From Mesaphorura yosii (lineage: Eukaryota > Arthropoda > Collembola > Poduromorpha > Tullbergiidae): a DNA stretch of 64,000 bases. Below the pieces are notes generated by a model. It saw only the letters and a list, made by a program, of their open reading frames with translations, was not told the DNA's origin and did not search any database. Each line of letters starts with the position of its first letter. Positions within the stretch are counted from its first letter, which is position 1. The position numbers and the translations under genes are program-made. Shown in pieces: positions 1 through 14,400 of this stretch. The stretch is from contig WIXG01000092.1 in assembly GCA_009869945.1 (NCBI GenBank), positions 178,779-242,778 of the forward strand. Reading direction: 5' to 3'.

Positions 1-3000
1 AATGTACTGGTCAACTTCCAAACCCTCCAACTGGGCCGATTTGCTACAAAAATTGAAATTCTTTATTTTTTGCTCCGTCGAAATCAAAAATGTTTTGAAT
101 GTGATTGGAAATTACTTGCAGACAGGACATCGCCAGGCCGCTCTTTCGCAATTCATTTGAAGGTAAGATTCCAAGTCGAAGCATTGAACATGCCTGCAAT
201 CGTGTCCTCGAGCCGGGAGGCCCATTCGTTTGTATGTGATAGGACATTTGAGAGAGACCTGAATAAAATATGAGTTGTCAATAAAGTGGACCAATTTCCA
301 AAGTTCCAGAGTGTCACTGTAACATACCTTGATCGCAGTTTGCTCGACGCCATCTCCATCGTGAGCGCTTTGGCTTCCGTACGAGTTGTTGAAGTGACGC
401 TTGATTTTTGTGACGCAGTGTTCGGAGGGAAGAAGCCGTTTCCTCAGGAGGCCTTGCAAAACCGACCTGACGCTGGGACGATGAACCAGTTGAAGCACAA
501 ACAGGTGAGACTAAAGTGATTAAGAATATGTTTAGTATTCTCAACTTTAAGTGGCAACACAAATCTTCGGACGAGGACTTACGCAGCAACACGCCGAGAC
601 GGTGATCTGAAGAGTGTTTCGACCAGGGAGACAAATGTCCTTGAGATAAAGTGGCCTGTGGGACACTTTGTTATCTCCACGATCGATTGATAACGGAATT
701 GCGTTGACTGAAACTTGAACTGATGTTGGCCAATTTGTGTTCATTTGCCTGTCCTCGTGGTGGAAACACTTCAACTGAAGCTCCAAGTCGGACCTTCAAA
801 TTGAACGATTATACCACGTTAAAGTTTGTTCATTAATCAGTTTGGTAAGTGAATTGAGTTATGAATTTACCTCCACGTGAGGGTTTGGTGGACAGTTGGC
901 TTCAGATGGAAGACATGATTGCTAACAGCCAAGTTGTGTTCTAGTCGAAACGGTGCCAGAATTGTCCCATCTCGTACGGGGAATGTTAGTCTCAGCTCAT
1001 TGTCGTCTGTTCGAAAAATTAAATGTCTCTATACACTCCACTAAATACAAGTTTCTTAGTATTTGCGGCGTACTCTACGTAGTAACACTATGTTTTCTCG
1101 TTACTTACGTTTTGCAGAATGTATCACAGGTTTGGATTCCCCAAGACTGTTCAAGCTGCAGCAACCGCCGGACCCCGGTGTTAGTGGCGGTGTTGGATTT
1201 CCAGGAATCGGACTCTGTTGGAAGGTCCTGAGTGACTTTGGCTCCCCGACGGAGGAGTAAGGCGGAAGCGGGCCCGGGCTCTCTGGCGGGAACGAGGCGG
1301 AAGGTGGGAGGCCATTCTGGTAATGCATGGATTGCATAGATGAATGTTGCTGCTGTTGCATCATGTGCGAGTAATTTGGCGGAGGCCCGTTGTGTGGGTG
1401 GTGCATGCTGTTAACGGCGGGGCCACTGCTTCTGGGTCCGTTTGGGTTGTAATACTGCCCGGTATTTGGTGGCATGTACAGATTGTTCGGGTTTGGAATT
1501 TGTCTGGCTCCAGACGCTGCCGCCCCTCTTCCTGGTCCCCGAAACATCATTCTGGGATTTGGCTGATTAGCATAGTTGGAGTGGTTTTGCGGCTCCGGAA
1601 GGCCGTAAATGTTTGAACCGTCAAACGCTTGCTGTGAATTATACAAATCAGTGCCGCATAAGTTTGACGTCTTGATGCTCGAATTTAGCCACAGATGTAG
1701 ATATAAGACAACTTACCTGTGGAACAACACCCGGAGGAGCGGCAAAGTTCGGGTTGGGTCCCATGGATTGATTCATGTGTCCACGTTTCTGATTGATATG
1801 AGAGTTTGATGGGTTCGGATATGAGTACGGAGATGATCTGTTCCTCCCGAACGAGCTTCCACCTTCTCCCTGCGGATGTGAGGGCATTTTCATGCTGTTC
1901 ATTCCAGGATTCATCGGCCCAGGGCCCATCTTCTGACTCTGATTCGTGGGATTAGCAGCGGCAGGGTGATTGTTGCCTGAATTGTTGTAGTGCATCATGT
2001 TGTACTGGTGGGTTGGCATCGAGTTCATCTTTAAACACACACGAAAAGGACGATAAGGACACATGTAACACATTTAACATAAATCTGCACATCGCGTACT
2101 GTTTGTTATTCTTGAACACACGCTAATCGTATAATTAAGTAGTTTAGTGTCTCTGAGCTATTTGTACACTCGCGGACGTCGGCTGCTTATGAGACTGAGT
2201 TGACAGACGAAGTTGCCACAAAGCAAAGAAATTGGGACAAGACTCACAATCACGCCACGAAAGACTACGACGGCGGCCCAGCACAACAAATGAATGCCAT
2301 TTATGCCAAATTATTTGAAACTTAAATCGAAATCTAGGTCATTATTACGCACGCCGCCTCATGCTGCAGCTTGCAAACACGCTGAAACATCAAAAGACTC
2401 GAAGCGCAGAGTAAAATTGTGAAACTTTATGTTTGACGAGCAGAGCAAACACATAAAACGCCTAAGCATGTTGTAAAGGGCATAATTTATTAAATGGAAA
2501 TTTTCAGTTCCCAGCGAATTAGAGACCTCAAGGTCAGTCAATCAATTCAGCAGTCAGCCATTGTGTTTAAATTATTGGACATTTAATCGTTCAGGTTTGC
2601 ACTTACAGCGTACTGGCCTCCATCCTGCCTCTCCTGAAGAGCAACCACCGTCGCGGTAGCACTACGTATGTTAAATGAAGAACATGAAATCAAACCAATT
2701 ATTTGCACGTTTCTTGTTTAGATCCAAATTTCGATTACCTGGCAGTGGCTATCGCGGTGACCATCGCCATCCCAAGCGGGTTTGAGTTTCCGTACTCTTG
2801 TGAACCGCCGCCGTTGTTCTGGCCTTCGGATCTGCAAAAGCCATTGCACATTAGTTTCGAGCCTCATCCGGATTCCCAATTCTTCGACAAATCATTTCTT
2901 CCTGTTTCTACCTGTTCTGGGTGAAGGTCGTCCCTCCGCTGTACTGGTTTGGGCTTGTCCAGAACTGAGGCCCCTTCATGTAGCCGCCTGAGGAGCTCGT

Positions 3001-3329
3001 GTTTGTGCCGTTGTTGTTGAGACCGTCACTTCCGGGGTTCCCGCCGCCACCCGAGAATGAAGAGTAGGGACCGCTCTGCGTGGCGGACGACATGCCCCAG
3101 ACTGTGGTCACGACGGAGAGGTTGGGCTCCATGCCGTTGCCGTTTCCGTTGCCGTGCTGGTCAGCGCGCCAGTCTGGAAAGCTGTCAATTACGGTAACAG
3201 GCAATTAGACGACGTACTTTAATATTCAAGGGCGGGTAGGAGAAAGACGGCTGGACAAACGAACCCGTTGGGTGGCATTTTGTTGAGAGGAGTTTTGCCA
3301 TTAATTGCTCCAGCTCCAACTTGCTGCAT
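1..3329 (-). CDS. tna: ZMIZ1/2 (Tonalli) homologue, SP-RING SUMO-ligase-type transcription cofactor, 3' end outside window
   Basis: Spliced CDS; exons in transcript order are 3265-3329 (tentative first), 2912-3181, 2739-2831, 2607-2661, 1717-2028, 1109-1631, 871-1006, 583-793, 328-510, 116-258 and 1-43. Phases are continuous over 678 codons. The early part is Gly/Asn/Pro/Met-rich low complexity and carries the ZMIZ motif [10 protein letters not shown] and a [15 protein letters not shown] segment. Next come [14 protein letters not shown] and the conserved ZMIZ core ([52 protein letters not shown]). The MIZ/SP-RING zinc finger follows, with [29 protein letters not shown] and WRCPVCN. Family members bind chromatin regulators and stimulate SUMOylation in the nucleus; Drosophila tonalli works with Brahma complexes. 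The N-terminal helical domain of vertebrate ZMIZ1 was not found. The ATG at 3329 follows an in-frame stop in the same exon. Identity is sure; the 5' end is not. Confidence 0.93.
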
Positions 3330-6300
3330 ATTTCGAAGGATTTATTGCATCGTTTCCTGAAACAAAGAAAAAGAAGGCTGCTCTTCATTTCTGTCGTAAA
3401 TGCACAAGTCAGCGCAGTGTCCGCGAGTTTGAAGTCTGAATAATGGAAATGCTCCGGTGCTTTTCCATCATAGTCGTCATAATCGTTCCAGAAGAGCAGA
3501 GCAAAGGAAGAAGAACATGAAGCTCGATGCTTGTGGCCGTTAAAACAATGCTAAATGTAATTTATGTTATTAAATTGATTACAACACGTTTTGTGTGGAT
3601 GGCGAGGGCGACCTTGCCTTGATCCAGAAATTTAGTGTCCATGTACGACGAACGTGTTTAAAATGATGACAGGTTCATCATGTAATTTTGCATCGCATTA
3701 GCATTAGCGCAGCAGAAGCACAGACGAAGACGGGCAGACACAAGCAGTTTTCCTGCATTATAATATTGCACAGCCATTGCGACCTTAAATAGTCCATAAA
3801 GTGACCTTCAATCACAGCCATTAAACCAGCACTGTTCGTAGTCTTGTAGTGCCGAGTCAGTCGAGTGGTGGAGTGCTTCTTCCTCCTCTTTTTTGTCATT
3901 TCTGCGCGTATCCATTTATTTACCTGCTCAGTGAGTCGTTAAATATTCAACGATCGCTTAAAACAATGGAGTTGGAACTTTCCTCGTGCGCCGCCGTGCC
4001 GTGTACGTCTACACTTCTTTACTTAACGATTCATTCCCATTTGCTCATTGGCAGCAATGGACTAATAAATTGTTGTTTTGCAAGAATTTTGACTTCACGT
4101 CATAATCCGTAATCCCACTAATCGGCTCGGACCAGTTTATGTGTATAAAACGCAGCTTAATATTGACTCCGACTCTTCCCACTCTAGCTTCCGAGTCAAA
4201 AGCGAAGAATGCGCTTCATTGTGTCATTTTGTATCTGAATTCCTAGTATTCTTGACGTGTAAACAGAAATGAAACATTTTCTCTCACTTGAACCCTGAAT
4301 CCTGCGTCTGTGATCTATTTTTGGATCCGAAACAGAAGAAATACCAAAGCAATTAATGAGCGCGAACGCGGGAGGGATCGGGAAAAAGAATACAAAGTCT
4401 TGTGTCGGAGTGCGAGATGCAAACAAGACACATATTTCGTGCATGTGTGAAACGAGTCGAGTCGCAGTGGCAGTCGAGTCACAACGCACAAGATGAAAAT
4501 CTCCTTCGCCAAGTTAACTTAACCGATCGTTGATAGTTTGTATTTCATTCTTTCGATGCGAATGCAAATGCATCTTGACTTGAAGATGACGCGGTGCGAG
4601 AATCTTGCGAATCGTCGCACGTAAATGATGAAGACCTGATTAGCATATGACTGAGGCTAAAACGCGTACGTACGCCTTTGAATTGGGCATTCACTTTGCT
4701 TTGGTCCAACTAACTGATGTTATTTACCGCCAGCCACACGACATAAATAACTGCACTGTAGCCGAATCCTTCTACAAACCGCCTCGCAACAAATTTTACA
4801 TACTCCGCATCCGCACTTTGTCTCTTTTTCTCATGCTCCGTCTCGCATCTCGTACGTTATTATTTATAAACCCAACGTCGTCTCCTGCCTGCGCTGCCGT
4901 ATTATTTGACGCTAAGCCAATCATTAGCCATTTGCCTCGTGCGCTTCATTTCCTAAAAATAGAAGTTTTTTCGAAAAACTGAAACTGCATTCTTTCGGAA
5001 GACGCGCGACGCGACGCGAGATCATGACTCAGGCGGCGAGAGTCGCATGATCGCTCGAGACAACAAGATTTCGGAGGGAAGGAGTGAATGCACTGCCGCC
5101 AGTCGAAGGAATTTCTCGTCTTCGCCTTCTGGAGCGTCGTCTCTCGAATTCTCGTCTGCATCTCCAATTTAGTTATTTGGTACAGATGCAGAGCGCTTAA
5201 TTTTAGGTCAGGCCAGGCCAAAATGTACATTAGCTTTGAGCTCCAAAAAGGACGCGAGATGATTTTGGTTGGAGAAACATTAGCATTTCACATTTCACTC
5301 CTTACATGAACAATACACGACTTTGTGCTGTGCCTGCTTCAATATTATTATTAGGTCACTCGCGTCGTGGCCGTACACGACACGGCGAATGCATTCACAA
5401 ATTCTTAATCAGCGCAGCGCCTTCACCTCAATTTCAACCAAAAAGAATTGCAGTGCAGGTTGAAATGCGAGACGACGCGAATGGCGAATGGCGAGGCGCG
5501 AGAAGCGCTGCCCATTTGCCACTGACTGCCTGCGTGTAACGCAATGAGCCTGATTAAGTTAAAAATATCCTCAGGTGATGATGCTGCGGCTCTGCGCGAC
5601 TGCGACTGTTGCGAAGTTGCGTATCACCAAAAATAAATGCAAAATGCAAAGAATGCGAGCCGTAAACGGTTCAAAGTGTAGCGGAATGATTGCAATTAGG
5701 CTTCTGCGTTTGCGTTGCATCTTTACATCTTTGCAGTAAACAAAGTTGCCCATGCGTTTGACTGGCACTGTGAGAGTCGAGATAATTTTAGGCAGGCAAG
5801 CAAGTCAACAGCTTCATGAGAAAAGGAAGGCTGCTGTTTCTGTTTTGGTTTTGGGATGATTGGATAATGCACTGAAAGCAATGCAATGAATGCAAGCCAA
5901 GCCCAAGACACCGTTCATTGTGCGGCCGCGGATTTGAGAGCAACACAACAGCAAATGCACCGTTCATTTTTTACCTTCTCCCAAGGTAATTTTAATACTG
6001 TACTCTTTTTCGCGTACGGTAACTGAGAGCAGCAGTGCAACATTGTATGCACGATATTTGATTGTTGTGCGGCGCGGTGGCGGTGAGTGGCCCAAAATTT
6101 GACAAACTCTTGTACTGGCACTCGTACTCTATTACTTCTCCTGCAGTCAACCTTGTTTTTTCCCCTTCTCGTTGCGTTGCGCGATGTTGTGAAACGGTAC
6201 TTTACAAGCATAAATAGCCTCAATGGCAAGCAACTTTGCATTTTGCATTTCGCATCGTTGTAATCTGCTGGTGGCCTGCAATCTGCAAGCACATATTATC

Positions 6301-6480
6301 CCAAAACCTAAGTGTATCCTCCGTGTTGTCCTGTGCTTGAGTTCACACAGACATGCGGCTCAAAATTTGCGCTGCACTCGTCAAAAAGCCTTGAAATATG
6401 CCCAATTTCGTGCATATTTTGTAGAGACGAGTTTTGTTTTAATTATCAATCACAGCCAACGCCAAAGCAAAGGCCAGACT

Positions 6481-6500
6481 TGGCTTGGCTTGGCTTGGCT
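6481..6500. repeat. pentanucleotide microsatellite (TGGCT)4
   Basis: Four perfect tandem copies of TGGCT are read directly from the sequence, in the gene-free stretch. Confidence 0.9.
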
Positions 6501-8255
6501 TGTGTAAATCCAAAACCGAGATGTACAAATTTGCATGCATGCACGCACGCACGTGTGCATACGTCAATTGAATATTCAACCCTTGCCTTTTGCTATTTGC
6601 TTTCCCATCGTCATCGACATCGAGCACTTCATCTCGTAATAATCTCTCGTCCTTATTTACCATGGCATGATTGCCGATTGCGCCGCTGCTTTCCTGGACT
6701 CACGCTCGCTGGGAAACAAGCGGTAGTGAAATGGGGACAGACTCTTTATTACATTTATTTATTTGGTCGCTGAGCGTGTGGGAAAGCAGCGGAGAGTAAG
6801 TGGGCTGGATGAATTCGTATTATTACTTTCCAAATATGAGTTTCATCTCCGACCGAAGCACGTCCGTCCGTCTTTCTCCACGAGACACGCCACGCCACAA
6901 AGTTAAGGGAATGAGAGAGATAAAACATAAATATTACATCATTCCGGGTTCGGTGCTTTTGTGCCTGGTGCACTGGTGCTTCGTGTATCGTGTTTGGGAC
7001 TGGCGAGAGGGTTCTCCAGACAAAAGAATGAAACGTGTTCCCATAATTTAATGCTGAGCTGCCCGACGACGACGACCCAAACCCAGCCCGAGCCTCCACG
7101 TGACATCATACCGAGTCGGGATGCAATTTGAGGAAGCACAAGCACAATATCGTTTTCGTTTTCCTGATTCAATGAACAAAAGGTACCCTCACTCATTCAC
7201 TCTTCCTCGCCCTTCATTCATTTATGTATTCATCATAAGCACATAAAATTATGTGCGTACATAACATAATGATAACTCAGCATCGCATCAGAAAAATCTG
7301 TCCACAAATTCTGTTCCCACAGTCGGAGTCGGTGACGTGTCCTTCTTCGATTTCAATGAGAGTTCAAAACAAAATACTAAACTTCAAGACTTCCAACCTG
7401 CCGCTACTACTCGAATGAATGGGCTTTATAAAAATCAACGCCGAGACACGGTGGCACGCTACTGTTTTGCTTTGCTAAGCAGGTATTGAACGAGATAAAT
7501 GAATGAATGGTAATTTACATTTGCCTTATTTGAAATGCGCATAGAACGCGGCAAATTTACGGGACGCTCGGCCTGACTTCCAAAAATGAAGTCGACGACG
7601 ACGGCGAGTCGTTCATCTATTTTCGTGATGAGGAATGCTGGCTGTTTGAAGAGAAAAATGTGCGAAAAACGAAAGAGAGTCTCATGTTCGAATGTCTAGT
7701 CGCCAAGCGGCCAAGCGTATGAATCACTTTGGCTGCGAAATGAATGCATGAGTTTTGTGGCAAATCAAATTTGCTACTAATTTGGCATAGCAGAGGAGCG
7801 AGTAGCAAAATGCAAAAGCAGTGGAGTGCAGTGGTACTGTCAACACGTGCTATCGATTTATTCCCACACGCCCCACGCCAGCCAAGGCTGAGCAGAGCAG
7901 AGCACAGGTGAATTCCACTCGACGCGGTTCCATTTCGCATTTCATGGAAAAGGACAAGAGAAGAAGCTCAGATGTGCGGTGCGATAAGAGACAAAGAAGA
8001 ATGTACAATGCAGTGCAATAAAACTGATGGTTATACTTCGCTCGTCATTAATTAATCGCACTACTTGAATTTGAGTTTTAAGGCCACACCACAGCGCAGC
8101 GCAGCAAATGGCAAAGTCCAGGGAACGGGGACCTTTGCAACATGTATTTTGATATTTTGGGTTGCGTGTGACGATATAATTGTCGAGTATATTGATCATA
8201 ATAGTAGTCGGTCGGCCACGCCACAGCCACAAACGAACGAAGAATGAAAAAAGAA

Positions 8256-8285
8256 CAGGCCAGGCCAGGCCAGGCCAGGCCAGGC
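8256..8285. repeat. pentanucleotide microsatellite (CAGGC)6
   Basis: Six perfect tandem copies of CAGGC. The unit is close to the reverse complement of the TGGCT array 1.8 kb upstream (GCCAG against GCCTG). Confidence 0.9.
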
Positions 8286-11200
8286 TTCATTTGCTTGCCC
8301 TGCAATAATGCACTGCATGCGAAATACTGAAGCCAGGCACAATGGCAGAGGCAAGTTTAAGTATTTTTATTTGGTTGACATTGTCAATTGTCAGCAGAAC
8401 CTCCAAACTCAAACTAAACTGCAATGCATCGCACTCGGCGTCGGCATCGCCATCGTTATCTCGTCCATCTACCAACCATCCGTCTTTTATACGCTGTGTC
8501 AATAAAAAGAAACCGTTTTAATACGTCGTCGATTGCAAGCTCGTCTTATTTATTCAGGCACGTTTGACGTTTAACGTTTATCAACCCTTGGAACAAAGTA
8601 CATGTACTTGTTTTTGCTGCCATCCACCTTATGAAAATATAATATGCCACGCAGCGGCTCGGAATTCTCCTGGAAAAGTTGACTTCAAGTGCCCAATGCC
8701 TAATGCCAAATGCCACGAGCGACCGTCAATTAATGGCAGTCAATCGGCGTTTTGTGTCTCGCAAAGTGCAAACGATCATTATAACAGCAGCAGCATTGTA
8801 ATATGTATGAATAAACAGAAAAATAGACTAGCACAGAAATTCGCGAATGTCGTAACTCACCTCTTCAAGGTTAGTTTTCTGCTGTCTAGCTGTTATTGCC
8901 GTCGCGCGTGAACGTGAAGAGAAGGACGAGGCACTTCCGACTGCCAATGGCGAATTCAATCAGTAGTATTAATTATGATTGTGAGTACGACTTGAGACGA
9001 GTGTGTCCATTATTTATTCACTCGGCTTCAGTTCAAGTCCAGTGGCAGTGTCCAAGCCTGCGCTGCGTTCGTGCTGACCGCCCATCTCATCACGTATGCA
9101 CACCTCAACAGTCTCAATTAAACGGTCTCGCAAGGTGTATGCGTGCCTAATCAATGTTTACACTTTCGGTAGGACCACGAGCACAACAAACATTTCACGG
9201 CGCACGATCATTGGCATTGGCACATTTCGAGCACGGTCCAGATATTTTTTCCTGCATTCAGGTGAAAGGTCACAAGCCACACGTCTTCGTACAGATAAAA
9301 TTGCTTGCACTTGTCAAAAGGCTGAAAAGTCGTCCGTCCAAAATCACGAATCAGGCTACAGCTTTGAAAAACTACCAAAATTTAAGACTGGGCTCATTTA
9401 AACGGAAGCGATACAGTGACAAAGGCGTGCGCGTATTTAGAAATTCGCAAACTTTCTCAATTCCAACGCAGAAGCAGACGCACAATGACACAATCCACGA
9501 GTTATTTCTCATCACGGCTCGACGGTTCCGATTTGTTGTGACTTTGGCGTGCCGCATGCGCGTAGTACGCAGATTGCAGCAGATGAAGGATTGAGAGTAA
9601 TAACAACAACACTAATGATTATTGCTGATGGTGTCTGAGATTCTCACTCGGTACAAATTATGCACATGTGTATAAAATTGGCAACAAAGTCACTCACTGC
9701 CGTCGTCGTACGCGGAAGCCGCTGCTGCTGCGGTGGAGTCGCGTCGTAGCAATCCACTCGCGAGAGAGTCAACAGTGAGACTAAACTGAAGCAGACGACC
9801 GTGCTGAGTTGGAGCCTTAGCAGGCAGCTCAGACGAGGTACATCGGCCGCGTGTGAGAAAATGACTCAAACAAGAGTAACTCGTCTCATGCCTGCTTTAC
9901 TCGACACAATGCGATTGCGATACGCGAAACGCGAGTACAAATACGAAATACATTTTACTGCTATTGCTATTATTTATACACTCCCTGACTGCCTCGCTCA
10001 TGGTGTAGGTAAAGCAAGTTAAGTGCGCTGCGTTGTGGGTTGATCAGTTTGATGTCAAACACAAAAGGGGAAACCAAAACACACGTCCGTCTCGAGTCGT
10101 GTCCTCCGTCCCAACACACAGACTCGCGTACTCACCATAATTCTATACTTCATCCTCGAATTGTCGAATTGCGAATTCGAAAGTGGCGAATTGCGACTGA
10201 ATCAAGGAAATTAAAACTTGGAATTTTCACGCGCAATTTGGAGAATTGGACAATGCTTAAATGCTTTCCAGTGCAGTGACAATGCACAAATCTAAAGCAT
10301 GCATAAATTGAAATGAGACACACGCTTGCTCTGCTTCTGCTTCTTAATCCGACCTCCGAATTCTTGTCTTTCTTGTTCTGTGCGCACACGCTGCATTATT
10401 GATGGGCGCAATCTTGTGCCTCTACCCTGCGAGCTCTCTCCCACGTCATCCTCCTCCGTACGACAAGCCAAGTGAAGGTTTGAGTTTGAGTAATGCAGAG
10501 AGACAGAGAAAGTAAAGTAATAACTTTCTTCTCCCATAACCAACAAACTTTCGTAATAAAGGCAGCGTTTCTATTCTTCTCTCGGTCGCAGTCGCAGTCG
10601 TAGTCACAGCTTAGCATCAGCATTAAATACGGCATTATCTTTTTGTGCAGTGCAGGAGAGCAACGGTAACTGCGTTCGAGAAGAGAGGCGAAACACGAAA
10701 ATGCGAACCGGTAGAGATGAAATGGGCAAAGTAGTGCAGTGCAGGCAGGAAAGGAATTATGAAGTTTGGAAAGTCGAAAGAGGATTCCAGGCAGGCAGGC
10801 GTGCATCTCTGTTACGAGAGTCAAGTGGTTCAAATGCTCCGTAACAGTGTAAACCAACAACCAAATAGAATTGTCGGTCCACCGCCTTGCGCTTGCTTGG
10901 TTTCTGTACCGTGCTCGCAACTGAATAACATTACACGAGCATTACGTGTAATGCAAGCCAAGCCTTTCTATTGATCCCAGTGAATGAAATGTATCCGAAT
11001 CCGAGCACCTCGCAGTTCTTGAGCACGTTGCAAGTTGAGCTATGCGAATCCGAATTATGACCGTCCTGCTTCTGCTTCGTTCTTGTCTGCTGTTTGTCTC
11101 ATCGCATCGAGTATCAACGTTATTGGTCGATATGCGTACCGTGATTACAAATTCGCAGTACGAACTTCTAATTGGGCCTCATTCCTGTAATTTCGTTGCA

Positions 11201-11436
11201 TTGCATTTCTTGGCAACTCAGAAAGAGAAGAGGTGGCCTAATAAAATGATGTGGACACTTAGAAGCTGTGCTTTGGTGGGTGCATTTAAGAAAAGCGAAC
11301 TGGGAACGCTGCGCTGTTGGGCGTCGGAGTCGGTGCCTCAACGATTTTGTACACAATGCAGCCAGGCAGACAGGCCGTGGCTCGTTACGGTTGCAAGTTA
11401 CGGGCTCTGTATCTGTATCAGCGTTCAGCGGGCACG

Positions 11437-11451
11437 CAGGCAGGCAGGCAG
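11437..11451. repeat. short GCAG tandem repeat
   Basis: A run of three to four GCAG/CAGG units inside the gene-free region. Isolated GCAGGCAG words recur in this part of the window (for example near 10790). Confidence 0.75.
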
Positions 11452-14400
11452 AGTCTGCGAGGTCGTTCTCCTTTTTCGCATTCGCATGCTCTGCCATTCC
11501 TCACAGCTGTTACTTAACCCTTTCTTTGTTGCTATTTTCTCCCAGCCTCTCCCACACTTAGGCTCAAACTCCTACGAGTGATTCGAGTGGAGTGGAATGA
11601 GGCCGTAAGAGTAAGAAAGTCAGCGTGGTGCGATGAGGTGGACATTTCCTTACTTCAGTAAACAGAGAATGAATGGGAGACGACTCGCGGGGCAGGTCGT
11701 TGTTTGTACAAAACATGCTCGTAAAAGAAGCTCGGCAAGTCCGAAACATTAGAAATTAGGTTTATGCGTTTGGGTTCTTTTATTATTGGCTTTATTAGCC
11801 ATGCGGCGTATTAAAACGGTTTCGCACAAGGAAGAAGCTCAAGAGACACGTTGATCGTTGATGATATCTTAAATGTGTCGTCGTTGTCATCATCAGACAG
11901 ACGTTTTGTAATGCGTTAATACGGCCTCAACACAAAAGCGCTTGAGCAACTGCTCTACTCTCGCGTAATCCACGAGTACTGAGCACATCTTCCGTGTCGT
12001 TTAAATTCGCAATTCGTGACGCAACGGCACCAAACCAACGCCGCCTCCTCAATGCTTAACTGTTGCGTTAACATTTCAGTTAACATGTCTTTTGATTTAT
12101 GAGTATAAAGTTCTTGTGTACGTACAGTGTCAAGAATTTCACGGCATTTTGCGCTTGAGCACTGCATTGCCTTGCCTTGCTTGTGTTCGTTGTGTGTGGC
12201 AAGGCAGGGCGACCGAATTGTTGGGGGAGAAATTGAGAGTTGGATTATGAAATGGAAATAAGAATCAGCATCAGCTTATTGGTCTCTACAAGCAGATGCA
12301 GAAGCCAGATGAAATATTGTCACTCGACTCGGTGCAGTGCGGTGGGGAAAGCAGATTTGCCCTGCTCGCACCAGTTGGCCATATTTTTGTGACTCTTTGT
12401 GCTTTTAATTTGTGTTATGTTATTCATGCACCAGTCCAAATGGATGTGATGGGTGAACAATTGTTCGGTCGATGAACAAATTTCAGAGTAGGACGAAATG
12501 CATAATGCATAAATCTGTTTGTATTCAAGTGTGTTTTAGTAGTTTAAGTCTTTGAGTCTGCGTCCGTCCGCCTCGACACAAGAGACTCACTCAGACAGCA
12601 CTGGCACATGACTACCGAAAGATTTATCTACAAAAGTTGAGCAGAGTTCCATGATTCCATACCATGCGATGCTGGGTTGTCTGTCTGCTTTCTCCTGCGA
12701 GGAATAAAACTCAACTCTCGCGCACGAGGCTCGCTTGCCTCCATGCATACACGCAAAGGCAATAAGATCAAGACATTCCTAAACCGAGCGAGCCTTGAGG
12801 GAAACAAACTTTGGAATTTCTTTTCCGAGTGTGTCCTGAGTAACTTACCTCTTATCTGTTGCTTTCTCCAAAGAACTTATGCAAAGAAAAGCGTTCGTGG
12901 GTCCTTTGCACTGGTCGGGCACTGCCATCCAGCCATCCACCGTTTCAGAGAAGGAAGAAGCTGGGCCATGGCCATAGGAATGGAGTCGATTGTAAGAGAC
13001 ATGGAGCAGCGCAGTAAGTAAAAAGAGCGAGATGGTTGATATTATTGAGCTGTTACAATCTGTGTACATACAAAGGTTTTCCATTTAATCCATCGCATTC
13101 ATTGTTTCTGCCTCTCCTCCTCCTCCTGCTGCTCTTTCACTCCCTTCGAAGGAACGCGAGTCACGAGTGGAGAAAGTCAAGATCTCAAAGCTAAGACTTC
13201 CTGGAGCTCGGCTTAGTGGCTGTGCTGTGGTTCGGCAGAGAGTTCAAATAAAAGGCGCAAACAAGAAGGAGGGCAACATTTATGTACTTACTTACTACAA
13301 TAGCAATAGCAAAGAGATGAGTTCCAAAGGTATTACTGCAGTTGGAACAGTCAACAAACGAAGTAAAGAAGAAGTGCTTTCACTGCTTTCTCGGGAAGCT
13401 CGACTCGTGAGGGAAGGTGGGTAGAAGTAATGGAAAATTCTCTCGAAAGATCATTGTGTGGGTCTTTCCACATGTGAGCCGTGGAGGCGAAGCGTTTTCT
13501 CATTTTTAAGATGTCTAAAATTCCATGAAACTGGCACGACGCAGGCCGGGCCAGACCATGCTCGCGTACTGAAACGCATGCAGCGAGAAACCCAACTCCC
13601 AAAATTACATGTTCTGTTTCTATGCTGTGTGATGCCCAAAGTGTGTACAAAGTTCATGTTCTCATTCTTATGACATAAATGTTTAAATGTTGCTCTCTCG
13701 AGTCACGATGTTCATGGAAGTCGACGTGTTTCACTTTGTGGACGAAGTGACGTGACTGCTGCTGCGTGCAGGTTCCTGGAAAGCAGATTGTGGGACACCC
13801 GCTACACCACGCTTCACTGCGATTGGCGTGGTGCGAATGCTTTCCTAGAAAAAGGGATATTGGAAAATGACACATGACCGACTGAGATTTCCAGAATTGA
13901 GGTCTCTCTAAGATTTTTTACCTTATCGATTGAGTCCCACATGCAACAAAAACGCTGGGACGAAGTCTTTATCTGATTTCGATTATCGTCAAACAAAAAC
14001 AAATACTCACAGATTAGTCGATAAGTACATTATGTCAGATTCAATTTGAGGCGACGACGCCTCAATTGCTATGTGCGTACTTGTGCAGTTGTGGTTAAAT
14101 AATATTGCTGACTTATGCGAAGTCATACGTTGATACGTTGTAGATTGAATGATTGGAGCCCAGAAGAGCTTGTGCATCTCGTTTTGAACAGAAAGGGTTG
14201 AAGAAATGTTCATTATTGCCATTGCTCCTTTGTTGCGGGAGTACAGGTTTGAATTGATGCGATGCCTGCAGTGCATTCTCTAATCTGGTGGCTGAGTTGC
14301 CTTTTAATAAAAACAGAAACCTCACTTTAGGAGGTAACGACCACGGGACGGCTCTGCTTCAAAGGAGGTCTTTCGATTTAATGTCATCGTGTAGGCGAGT

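Noticed and set aside
10396..10920. 174-codon minus frame
   Set aside because: Low-complexity translation of repetitive GC-rich words, no conserved motif, no exon context.
11042..11581. 179-codon + frame starting with a hydrophobic stretch
   Set aside because: Looks like a signal peptide at first, but the rest is unstructured and contains GCAG-repeat translation; overlapping minus frames are open too.
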